Positions 41,101 to 53,100 of a stretch of 64,000 nucleotides of DNA are shown in pieces. This DNA comes from Haematococcus lacustris (Eukaryota > Chlorophyta > Chlorophyceae > Chlamydomonadales > Haematococcaceae): assembly GCA_030144725.1 (NCBI GenBank), contig JASKMD010000018.1, positions 194,782-258,781 of the forward strand, in the 5' to 3' direction. A program made the translations under genes and the position numbers. The notes beneath the pieces are model-generated. The model saw nothing but the letters and a program-made list of their open reading frames with translations, was not told where the DNA came from and did no database searches. Every line of letters begins with the position of its first letter. Within the stretch, counting starts at the first letter, position 1.

Positions 41101-44100
41101 AGGGCGTGGACCTGGCTGCTGTGCTGGTAAGCAGCCTGCCCAGCACCCTCACTGCACCACCTCCCATGGCCACTCGCATCAGGGCCCACCTCATCCAGGC
41201 TGCTCACATCACAGCAGGCACCCACATCACAGCAGGTACCCGCATCAGGGCCCATCCCATGGCCACCCGCATCAGGGCACCACCTCCCATGGCCACCCGT
41301 ACCCGCATCACCCTGCATGGAGCGTGCATTTGCATGGAACGTACATGTGCATGAAGCGTACATGTACTGACATTCTGCCTGACATGCACGACACAAGTAC
41401 CGCTGCGCATGGCCTGATGTGCACTGGCACAGCTCAGCCCTGATGAATGCAGGCTAAGTTGGCTGGGCAGGGAAGGCCAGGGCGGTCACGGGTACCTAGG
41501 GGGAGACACAGAGGCCCTGTGCTGCACGTGCAGGGCAGGGGGCAGTCAGCTCAGCAGGGGCAGTGGGTGGCTGGGGCTTGTAAGGCTGATGTAGGCCGCA
41601 GCGTGTCAAACGTTGAAGTGGCATAGGACTTGCACTGAGAGGGTGGCTGTTTACAATTTCAGGTGATGGCTATTCATCGGATATTCATACGGCAGTTCCT
41701 AGGCTGATGCAGAGGTTAAGGCCATAGCGGGCCATACGTTTTAGTCGCATAGGACCTGCACAAAGAGGGTGGCTGTTCACAACATACGGTGATGTGGTGA
41801 TGCAGCACTCTGTGTTTGAGGCGAAGCCGACCTTGTAGGCCCAGCAGCCGCTGACCACTCGCTCAGCTGCCAGCTGGCCAGCGACACACACACCTCAATG
41901 CCCTCCCTGTTCAGCATTCAGCTAACATGGGTGCCGGCACAAGGAAGGGTGCATGCTACTCATGCTTTGCGGAGCCTGAGCCCTGCTCATAGTTAGAAGC
42001 ACAAGGCATGCTCAGGAGCTGCAGGTAAGAGCTGCTAGCTACAGGAGCTGCAGGTAAGAAGAGCTACAGTTGCCGAGCAAGAGGCACAGCTGGCACTGTG
42101 GCCCAGGCGCCCGAGCTGAGTGCTGCTCCTTCCCCTTCACTCGCCCCTGGAGTCTCACTGCTGGTGCAGCCTGGTGCTCTGCCTTGCAGGGGGCCAGCCT
42201 GCCCTGCACCCCTCTCCTGCCATCGCACAGCGAGAGCAGCACAGCCCCTGACCCCCCTCGGACCCCATCCTTGCTGCAACAGCTCCACGACATCGTCGGC
42301 CTCCCCTCCCCTCCCGCTGATGCCCCACATGGCTCCCTCCCTCCCAGCTCCATTGACTCAGCCCCCGCCGCCCCCAGCCCCATACCCACTGCCCCTATGC
42401 CTGACCCAGGCAGTGGTGCAGAAAGCTACCCCATATCCCAGTCACCTCCTGCCCTGTTGCCCAGTCCACCTCCTGACCTGGCCACCACCGCACTTTCTCG
42501 CCTCAGCCACTCCAGCACTCGGTTTACCAGCCATCAAGCCCCGGAGCAGGCTTCAGATCCATCCTCATCCAAAAGCCCTGGGCTGAGCAGCTTGGGGCAG
42601 AAGCAGCGCGCAAGCTGGGCACCTGCCTCCACCCCTAGGCCCCGGCCCCCTCCCATCTCCCTCACAGCAGACATGCCTGCTGCCGACACGCACTCTGGCC
42701 ACTGTGCTGGCAGTGCAGCTGGCGTGGAGGGCAGGCCGGTGGCGGGTGGCAGCGCCCCGGTTGCTGTCCCTGACCCTGCCCCTGCTGCCAGCCATAGCAG
42801 GGAGCCAGGCCAGCAGGTGCAGCTGCCATGCAGACCACCAGGCTCAGGGCCATTGGACAGCAGCCTGCCTCCCCTCACACCTTGTCTCAGCCCAAGGCTG
42901 GGGCCGCTGCCCACAGCCACCACTGCTGCGCCCACTCCCTTAGACCGTGGCTTAGACCCAGCGGCTGACCCCCCGCGCCCTGCCTCCCTCACCTGCCCAC
43001 CTCCCACAGCTGCCTCTGCTGCCGGGGTGGTGGGGGCGTGGGTGACTGTTGCTGCAAGGGTGGACACTGCAGCTGATGCCCTTGGGGGTGGCCAGGCTGC
43101 CTCATGTGACGGGGCTGGCATCCGGGGCACTGAAGATGGAGAGGGGGTGAGGGAAGGGCAGGGGGAGGCTGGCGAGGGCAGCGGTGATGTACCTGGCACT
43201 AGCAGGCTGGTTGCTGACCCCTCCTCTGCCTCCCTCAACATCATGCTCAGGAACCCAGGCTTGCGTAGCTCCACGCCAGCCAGCCCGGTCTCACACTCAG
43301 TGCTCGACCCTGCCCGGGCAGCAGCTATGGAGGCGGAGGTGGCTGCGGTGCTGGGCGGCACAGGTGCTGTTGACCAGCCATTGAGCCAGGCCCTTGAGCG
43401 CCCACGAGCCCCAACAATCGGCATCCACGCCACAGGCGATGATGCCGCGATGGAGCTGCTGGGCCAGTGTGACGTGCTGAGCAGCACCGGCGCGGTCACG
43501 CAAGCGTTGCAATCAGCCGGGCGACCTCTGGTCCCCACTCGCGCAATTCGCAGCAGTCTTCCCGGGTCCGTCGCCTTGACTGCGCGCCGGAATGCCGGAG
43601 ACCGGCCGTCGACCAGCCTATCCCCCAGCATGCGTCTAGCGGATGCGACGCACCGCCTGAACATGAGCCCGGGTCGGAGCCTCGCATCCACCCTGGCAGC
43701 TCATAGAGCCTCAGGGCTGCGCTCGCCCCCGGGCTATGGAACGGGCAATGGGGAGCGCCGGCACACCGGCACTGGCGACGATAGCGACCCGGACATGACC
43801 TATAACCGTTTCAATCGCCGCTCAAAATCCCGCCCGTCGTATGGGCGCCCACGAGCTTCGTTAACAGGGGAGTGCGAGCTGATCCAGCTGGGCTTAAGCG
43901 CTTCCGCACAATCCACCAAATTCTCCGCCGACCGGGGCCACGCCATGAATGCGGCATCGGCACTGGCATCGGTGGCCTTGGAACGAGAGCAGATGACGAA
44001 CGGCCCTGCCTCCGTGTCGCCATTGGTCGCAGCCAAGGCTGCTAGCAGTCTGTCGCAGTATCTGAAGGACTCAAACGACACACACGACAAAAGGTTGGAG

Positions 44101-47100
44101 CTGCCACAAGCCCAACTTCCTGACCCGCCAGGAGGCCTGCGCAGGGCAGTCACACCTTCTCAAAGCAGCAACGGGCGGAGACTAAATCGTCCACAGGTGT
44201 GTGGTGTAGAGGGGCAGGGCGGACGGGCGTGAGAGGAGGGGCTAGACCAGGGGGAACAGCAGGGCGCTGTAAAACATATACGATGCCAACACTGACAATC
44301 ATCTTGTCTGTTACCAGTTTGGTGCGAAGGGGTGCGTGCCAGATGTCACCAAGGCGAGTGGGAAGTGGGCTTAGGCTAGGCAGTTGCACGCTGTCTTGCG
44401 GCTGGTGTGGGACTCCTGCCTGGGCCTGTGGCAAGCTGCTGTGGGGTGCTGGGATCTCATTCAATAGCCAAGCACACGTTCAGCTACACCAGGAGTGCTA
44501 ATGGAAGCACATGCGAGCAGAATACAAAAAACTAATCCACATAGTATCCTGTGCATGACAGCCCACAACCCTTGCCCTAACCCAGTGGCTCAGCCTTTCC
44601 CTGCTCCTTGCCCTGACCCTGGGTTGCCCGACCCTTACCATGACCTGCCCCTCAGACTCGCGAAGCCCCCTGTGACCCGCCACTCTGGTCCAACTCCTAC
44701 AACAGCCGCCAGGGCATCTCCCACCCAGTATCCATCTTTGGCCCCTCCCTGACCTCCGGCACCACTCAGAGCCAGCTCTCGGCCTCTTCCCCGCTGCGCC
44801 TGGCCACCCCTGCATTGGGTCGTTCCCCTCGTGGCAGCACCTCTGGCGGGCCGCAGGCCGCCCTCCGCCCTGCCACCGCTGCTGTGTTGGAGCGACCGAC
44901 CACCCCTACCAGCCCCCTGCTGCCTCCTGGCAAGCCCCGCCGCCTCCACCATGCTCTCTCAGGGGGATGGGCAGCGGAAGGCAGGGGGGAGGGGGAGGGC
45001 CAGGCCCAGCAACCCTGGCCCTCAGCCCCTGGCAGCCCCCTAGCCCCTCACCCTCCTGCAGGCCCGTTGCCAGGCCAGGGGCTGCCTGGTTGTGGGCTGC
45101 TAGGCAGGCGGGCAGATGGAGCGGTTGGGGTTGGTGGAGCAGGGGGCCCACCCTCATCAAACCTGCGAGCAAGGCTGCTGGCACATGGTCCAGGAGGTGG
45201 GCCTCAGGGTGTGGCAGCGGAGAAGGGCAGGGGTGGGCAGGGAGCCAAGGAGGGAGCCAAAGCAGGCAATGGCACAGCCGCAGAGGCTGTAGACCCAGCA
45301 GCGGTTGCGCAGAAGGTGGGTGGCGGGTGTGAGGGTTCTCATGCTGCTCATGGCATAGGCACCTGTCCTTCCCATACATGACGGCGCTGTGCGGAAACAG
45401 TTGGTGCTGCGTTGATGGTGTTGTCCTCGTAACCCTCCCTAGGGGGCCTGCTGCAGCCAGTGATGTGCCTCAGCCTGCTGCCGACGCCCATGAGCTCTGT
45501 AGGGCCTGTGAGGTCAAAGTGCAGTGGAGCAGGGCTCCTGGCACTGCCCTCCCACATTGTCAGCCACGCTCTGCACCATCATTGCAGTCTTTTACAGCCA
45601 TGTGACAAAAACATAATATATTGCTATATGTATGCATACATATATACCGTACTGATACACCTTGTTGGTGATTTCACCAAATCATTTCGTCACCAAACTG
45701 TATCACCAATTGTTTAAGCATGGGATTCGGGTAAAACATCTTTGAGCATGAGATGTTTTTCGTCACCAAATTGTATCATCAACTGTTTGAGCATGAGGTT
45801 TGGGTTTTCACCAAACCAGCGTCTCACCAACAAGGCGTATCAGTGCGGTACACATGTATTGCATACCCACATTTTTTCTCAGCTCTGCGATACGTTAAAC
45901 CTTGGGTTCAGGGACTGTGTGCCACCCTGCCTGCATGTGCTGCGGGTCACTACAGCTGGCCAGGCTGCAGCGGGCCGTCATGCTGCTGTCCATGTACATC
46001 AACCGCTGCAACTCCCAATGGGCTGAGGCGCAGCAGTGGGCAGCGCCATGGGTATGGGAGCTCCCAGAGCAGCACAAGTGGGCAGGCAAGTCAAGGTCAC
46101 GATCATGGCCCCCTCTTCAGTGGGTTGCTGTAGACTCAGCACCTTGGCTCTCAACCTAGAGTCTTCATTGCAGTGGAACACTGAGTGTGGACCTATACAA
46201 AACGGTTCTTTTGTCTGTGTGGAGTTCCCATGCACATGGCATACACATGGCATACACATGTAGACTCAGCGTGGTGTGGGCAGGCAGGTGGTGCCAAGTG
46301 GCCTGACACCACGCTACATCATATGGTAAACACCAGCAGCACCCATGGGCATTGCTGCCGTGCTTTTGTTGATGAAGAAGATGCTGACAATGGCAATCAT
46401 TGTGAGCTACATGTTGCAGCTTTTCTGGCAGTGGCAGACCCTGCATATTGACTATGTACTCATGTGGTAATGTATTGTTGCTGCACATCAATGGAGTTGA
46501 CCCATGCTTGCAACATGTCATGCCAGCACAGTACAGCATTGGCTAGTTGCTGGGTGCTCTGACACGCCTCTCCCTAGATGGCCAGGGCCATTGCACCAGG
46601 TGCGGCACAGCGCATACAAATGGGATCCAGGCAGCCTGCAGTGTGCAGTATGCAAGCTTCAGGCTGAAGGCCACCTCGCACGCAGCGGCACAGGCATGCT
46701 GAGGCTTGGCTTGGCTTCAGCATGGCTGAAGGTGCAGGCCCAGGCGTGCTGAGGCACAGCGTCAGCAACTCAGCAGCCTCAGGCGAGGGCCATGCCGGGT
46801 CCAGGGGGCAGAAGATGACACGCAGGTGTAGGGTCGGCAGGCAGGGAGGGCAGAGGGGAGGTGTGTGTGCATGGCTGCTACACTTGCCACTGGCCCCACT
46901 GTGGCAGGCATGCATTGCTGAGGAGGGTGTGTGGTGCAGCAGCCTAAGGTACGTTAGGGGTGAGGAAGTATGAGGGAGTGAGGCTGCATGGAGCCAGCTT
47001 CGTTACAGGACCCCACGTCATCCCTACACGAGTACATCACATACCTGGGGTCACGCTGCTGGGGTCACCTGCGGTTGCCTCCAAGCCAGGCAGGGCATGC

Positions 47101-50100
47101 TGCTCCTACTGCCTACTGCATGACATGGCCAGCTCTATTGAGTGAGTCAGCTTGTGGTGCACTGCTCAGCTGTGATGAGGGGCAAAGGTGTACGACATGA
47201 CTGGGGCAGCTCTATTGACTGTGGCAGCCTCCAGTGCTGTTCAGCCCCGCACAGCTCAGTGGCTGCTTTCGTCGTACGGCTGCAGGTCCTTGTTTCAGCG
47301 CCTGACTGCAGTGCAGAGCCCTTTGTCTTGACTTCATTGCAGCCCAGTGCATTGTGACTGGCCGCAGTGCAAGGTGGCCTGAAGCCGTACCATGAGGCTG
47401 CGGCTGCCATCGTCCGCGAAGGCCAGCTTGCCGTGCAGATTGTCGTCAGCGAGGACGCGCTACTGCCCGCTAGCACTGCCCCCAACCCCCAGCTGCCACC
47501 TGGCGCCACCCCTGCTGCTGTCCAAGGTGCAGGGGTCCTGCAACAGCCTGCCGGTGGTGCCAGGCTCGTAACCACTTAACAGTCGCTTGCATTGTGTGGC
47601 ATGGCAAAGGCAAGGTGGTATCACTGCTGTGTGTGTACGTTTCGCTTGGCCCAGCCTTCCATCATTGTGTTGCTGCTGGCATCACCCCATACCTAGACCA
47701 TTACCTCTTCCTCATATTTCTTTACCCGATCTCACCCCATCTTACCCCATCTTACCCCTTTTAACCCATACCCCATACCTCATCTAGAGATGAAACCATT
47801 GCCCTAGACATCTACACGGTGTGATACAGCGCATAGGGGGTTGAGCAGCATCAGTGGATCGGCACTTGCTCAGCACTTGCTGGGATGTGCCCTTGCTTGG
47901 TAGGTGGCCTGCGCCTTGCTCTTCTTCACCCCTGTGTGCTGCATGTCTTTGCCACTCCCTCCTGTGCGATCAGCGCCCCATGTACCCGCCCGGCCCCATG
48001 GCATCACCCGGGACCTACACCATATCCTCTTACGTCATACCTTTTACCCGCCCTGTGCACCAGCCAGCCTCTGACCTCACTGAGCCCACTGTGCCTGCAA
48101 GCAGTGTGCCTAGCTCACCCTTGCTGCAGCTAGGCTCAGCTAGTCCTCGGCATCACTGGGCTGCCCACCACCCCTGTGCCAACCATGCGCGCAGGCCTGC
48201 CGCTAGGCAGCAGCTGCGATGGCAAGCAGGCCGAGGCCGAGGGCGAGGGGAAGGACCTGGACCTCTGGTCGTCTGACCCCTATGACCTCATTGCACAGGC
48301 TCGACCGGGCATGGTGGGCTGCTGGCTCGCTATCACATCCTGACCTGCAGAAGCTGCAGCGGAAGTGTCATTGTCACAGCACAGCCGCCTGCACAGCCAC
48401 ATGCCCTGGAACAAGCCCACCCGACACCTGCCCCGCCCCAACGCCTTCTCCCACCCACTGCCTCTCCCAGCAGCTGCCCCTGTCCCTGCACCCCATGCAC
48501 CTTCTCCATTCTCAGCCCCTGCCCTTACCTCTGCAGCCGTCCCTGCCTCTGCCCCTTCCCTGCCCTTCCCTTTGCCCCTGCCCCTTCCTCAGCCCCTGCC
48601 CCTTCCTCTGCTGCTGCTGCTGCCCCTCCCTCTGCTGCCCCTCCCTCCCTCTGCTGCTGCTGCTGCCCCTGCCCCTGCCTCTAGCCGCCCCTGCCTCTGT
48701 CTCTGGCTCTGCCCCTGCAGCTGCACCACCAAGCCGTAGTGAAGGGCTGGAGTCTCCAGGGCCGAGCACTGGCCTCCCTGGCCCTGGCAGCCCAGGAGCT
48801 GGGCGGAAGCCAGGCCGCAGCCAAGCTGCTGGTGGTGCTGGCAGTGAATGAAGACCAGCTGGAGGTAGGGGCAACTGGGCTTCAGCACTGGAGGGTCTGA
48901 TTTTGCCCAAATGAGGGGAGAAGCAGTGCACACAGCACCCAGAGGGGGTAGGGTAATGCATTAGGTCAGCTGGACAGTTTATGCAGCAGGGCTTGTGCTA
49001 CACTAGTCATGCCCCGGCTGGATGGGCTGGTGCTCAATTGGTATTACCTGTTTCTAGTTATCATTGGGTCGTGGGTACGAACCGAATCTGCCCCCCCTGG
49101 GAAAACTCCGGCCTTGCTCATAAAGATGGTCGGTTGCCTGAACAGATGCCAAGCCACTGTGGCTGGTGCAGGCAGGAGTTAGGGGTGCAGCAAGCCATTC
49201 TGTCCAGAGATGCTGACGACCAATGCAAGTGCAGCCTCCACGCATGCCCGCCTGCAGGGCTGTGTGCGCGACCTGTCGGAGCACTCCTTCTACGGCCTTC
49301 AGCGCAGCAACGTGCTGCTGACCACGCAAACCAAGAAGAGCGCATACAAATGGGACCCAGGCAGCCTGCAGTGGAAGCAGGTGAGGGGGCCAGGCATTTA
49401 CCTGCTGCACACAGGCCAAGGCGAGCCATCTGGCAAGCAAGTGAGAACAGCACAGTAGCAGCTATGGTGGTGGCTGGAAGACAGGGAAGGAATGTTTCTG
49501 GAGCTTGAGGGTGATGGAAAAGTGTGCCCCTGAGAGGAACATCAGCACGTTGTACCAGCCGTCTTGTAGGTATCTCCGGTCCAACCTGACCTGCCTGTGT
49601 GCCATCCATCCTTCCTGTGCACATTTTTTTTCATTTGCCCGCATGCCTGATCCTGCCCAGCTGGTTTCTAGCTCAAAATGACATGCCCCAGGTGACCCAT
49701 ATCCTCGAGCTCATAGCTCAGCCCCAACCTGCGCCCACAGCTCAGGTCTCAAAGTCAACCAAAACTGGGCAATAGCTCGGTCCAAAAGTCGATTTTCATA
49801 GCGCAGCAGCACAGTACACAAAGCGACCATTTCACAGCACCTTGGCCCTCAACCTAGAGCCTTTATTGCAGTGGAACACTGAGTGTGGACCTATACAAAA
49901 CGGTGTTTTTGTCTGTGTGGAGTTCCCATGCACATGGCATAGACATGGCATACGCATGGCATACACATGGGCAGAGTCGCCAACCACCTACACCATTGCC
50001 TGACCCCGGAGGGCTATGATGTAGAGTTGGCATGACCTGCATGCACTGCTTGAAAGCTGATGGCAGCTCAACAAAGGGGGGCACACACTACTGTGCCATA

Positions 50101-53100
50101 GCGGGCTGCTGCTGCTGCTGGGCTTTGGGAAGCTTGTCTCGCACCCGCTTGTAGTCCAAGCCTGGGTACTCCTTGCCCTTGGCTGGCAGCTTCCCCTGCT
50201 CTGGCCAGTAGCACAGCTCCAGTAGGCGCCACTTGGCCTCCCCAATGCGCTGCATGTTCAGCGCTGCATTGCAGTCCCTGTCTACCCACCTTCCTGGTTG
50301 TGGTGAGGGCTTGGCTTTAGAAGCCTTGCCTTTGGCCTTAGTGGGCTGGGTGGGCTCAGCTGCCTGCTCAGTCTTGGTGCGCTTGGCTGGCAGGGGAGTT
50401 CTGGGCCCTGGCTCTGGGGCTGTTGGCTGTGTGGCTGCCTGGCTGCTGCCTGGGGCCTGGGGGGCTTGTGTGGGGCTACTACTGGGCACCACATCAGGCC
50501 CCGCACTGGCTGGTCACGCTGCTGGCTCCAGGCTGGACGCACCAAGCGGTGTTCCACCTGCCCTGCTCGGGGCTTCCAGTCCGCAGGCCTGGTGGCCCTG
50601 CGTTTGTTCAGCTGCCTCTTACAGGGCATTGCGCCACTAGGCTCCTACCAGCTCATACCAGCTCATACCTGCTCATACCCGTGCGTCACTCACTCTCACA
50701 CCTTTTAAGGGCACCTCCAAAGGGGCACCTCCAAAGGGCACCTCCTAAGGTTCAAAGAGCACCTTCAAAGGGCTGCCTTAGGGCTGTCTGCCTTACATGG
50801 CTTTGTACATGGTTCTGTTTTTTTGCTGTGGACTCAGCATGGTGTGGGCATATGGTTAACACCAGCAGCATGTTAGCTTTGTTGATGAAAAAGATGCTGA
50901 CAATGGCTGCTACACTTGCCACTGGCCCCACTGCGGCAGGTGGTTGAGTACGGCGGCTAGACATCAGTGTGCTGGCAAGCATGTGAGCATTGCTCCATGC
51001 TGGCTCCCATGTGGCGCATGTGCTACATGCTAGGCCGCATGGTGCTTACATGTCAGGCTTGCAGGCTTGCCGACCGTTTCATAGCGCCAGGCAACCACTG
51101 AAACATGGCATTTCACAGCTCACGCTATCAACAGAGTGAGAAGTGTGCCCTGCAGGACACCAGCCTCCCGGGTCAGACTGCCGGCACTGGTCTAGCCGCC
51201 CTGCAGCTGAGCTGGGCGCCCTGTGCAGTGACCATCAGTGCCGATGGCGTGCCCACTCCCCTGGTGGGCACCGCCCTGGACCTCATGGCTGCCAGGGGCG
51301 TCAGGTGGGCGCTGCAGGCCAGCAGCAACAGTGCAAGTCATTGGCAGCAAGCAACCTATGTGGCTGAACTATGTTGTGATGCTGTGGGCAGTAGGTGTGT
51401 GCAGCAGGCATGGGTGTGACATTGCTGCAAGCCTGGCTGCGGTGCTGCCCCAGCATACATACTCATAGACGTGATTGAGTTGCCGGCCCACTATGACCTG
51501 TCCATTCTGACAGCAGATGGGTGCTGCCATGCCATGCGGTGCATGGTGCATGGTGTGTACTGGCATAGCCACCATGCAAGACACAGGTCATTGAGCCTTG
51601 AGCCTTGCCCATGTTTGGTGGCCCCAGCCGCTGTGCTGCACCCCTGCTTGCTGCTGTTGGCCCTAAACCTAACCCTAACCCTAACCCTGCTTGCCGCTGT
51701 TGGCCCCAGCTGCTGCGCTGCACCTGCCTGCAGCTGGCTGCTGAGCTGGCGGGCCCGGGACCTTGCACTCCTGGGGCCTAGGGACGCCCTGCTGAGTGGA
51801 GGCCCCTCCAGTGCCTCTGGCCTGCTGCTGCATGCGCTGGTCATGCGGGACATGCATGGCGCAGACATGGTGACCCAGGCCATGATGACCGACACCCTGA
51901 CCACGGCGCGGGTGGCTGACAGGTGATGGCCTAACAGCCTGCTAGCTCGTGTTCTGCACCTGTGCAGCAGCCACTCGATCTACCCACCAACTAACCACAC
52001 CACCCAACCACACCACACCTGGCTGGCAGGATACCTCACGGGCTGGTGGGTGGTGTGCAAATGACCTGTAACCACATAGCGTTGTTGATGACTGCAGCCC
52101 CCACATCGATGGCACTCTTTCCCACTAGACCACTGGGCACCTCATCAAAATTAACAGCGGCGTGCTTATAAGGCTACTAGCCTGGCGAAATCAACTCAAC
52201 TTTGACCAGCCCTAGAGGTCGCCAAGGCTCTTGCAGCCATAGCGTCGTGTGTGGCTGGCCTTGGTGCTAGTAGGCTAGCCACAATCCTTTAGCCTGATCA
52301 CCGTCTTTTGTCAGTACCCCTGGTGGTCGAGTACAGCGGCTGGACATCAGTGTGCATGCAAGCATGTGAGCTTTGTTCCATGCTGGCTCCCATGTGGCGC
52401 ATTTGCTGCATGCTAGGCCGCATGGTGCTTACATGTCAGGCTTGCATGCTTGCAGTCACTGCAGCACTACCTGCTTGGTGGCCAGCTCACCCACTGGCCG
52501 CTGCCTCGGATGTGTGTGTGCTTATGCCCCTTACGCGCAGTGTGCTGCTCTGCAATCAGAGCGCTCAGCCCCGCCTACCCACCGACCACACCCCTGGCCG
52601 CCTGCTCATGCGGAGCCAAACCTCCAGCAGCATCACCATCTCCAGCAGCGTTCGCGCCCATGCCACCAAGTCCCCTCCCCCAGCCCCCCCTCCTGGCACT
52701 GTGTTAGGTGGGTGCCAAGCTAGGCAGGTGTGGGTAGTGGAGGGTTGAGAAATTGGTGGAGAGTGGAACGGGAGAAGACGGCAGTATAGGGTGGAAACGT
52801 AGGGGGAAAGGGGGGCGCTACTGCTGTGCACCAAGGCCCCTGACGTGTTTGCATGCTTGCATGCTGGTTGCTGTGTGCCAAGCATGCTGATGGGATCTGG
52901 TCGCTGGTTGCTGTGCAAGTGGTGGGCAAATGATGCTGGCTCAGCAGATGGCAAAGGGTTAGTGCGGGGTGCTCAGTGGGTCCATACACACGAGTATGCA
53001 TCCAGCAAGAAGGGGCTGTTGTATGCATCACTCGTACGCCAACCTGGCATGCCTGACCCCTGTAACAGGCCTATAGCCTAGAGTTGGCACGACATGCATG

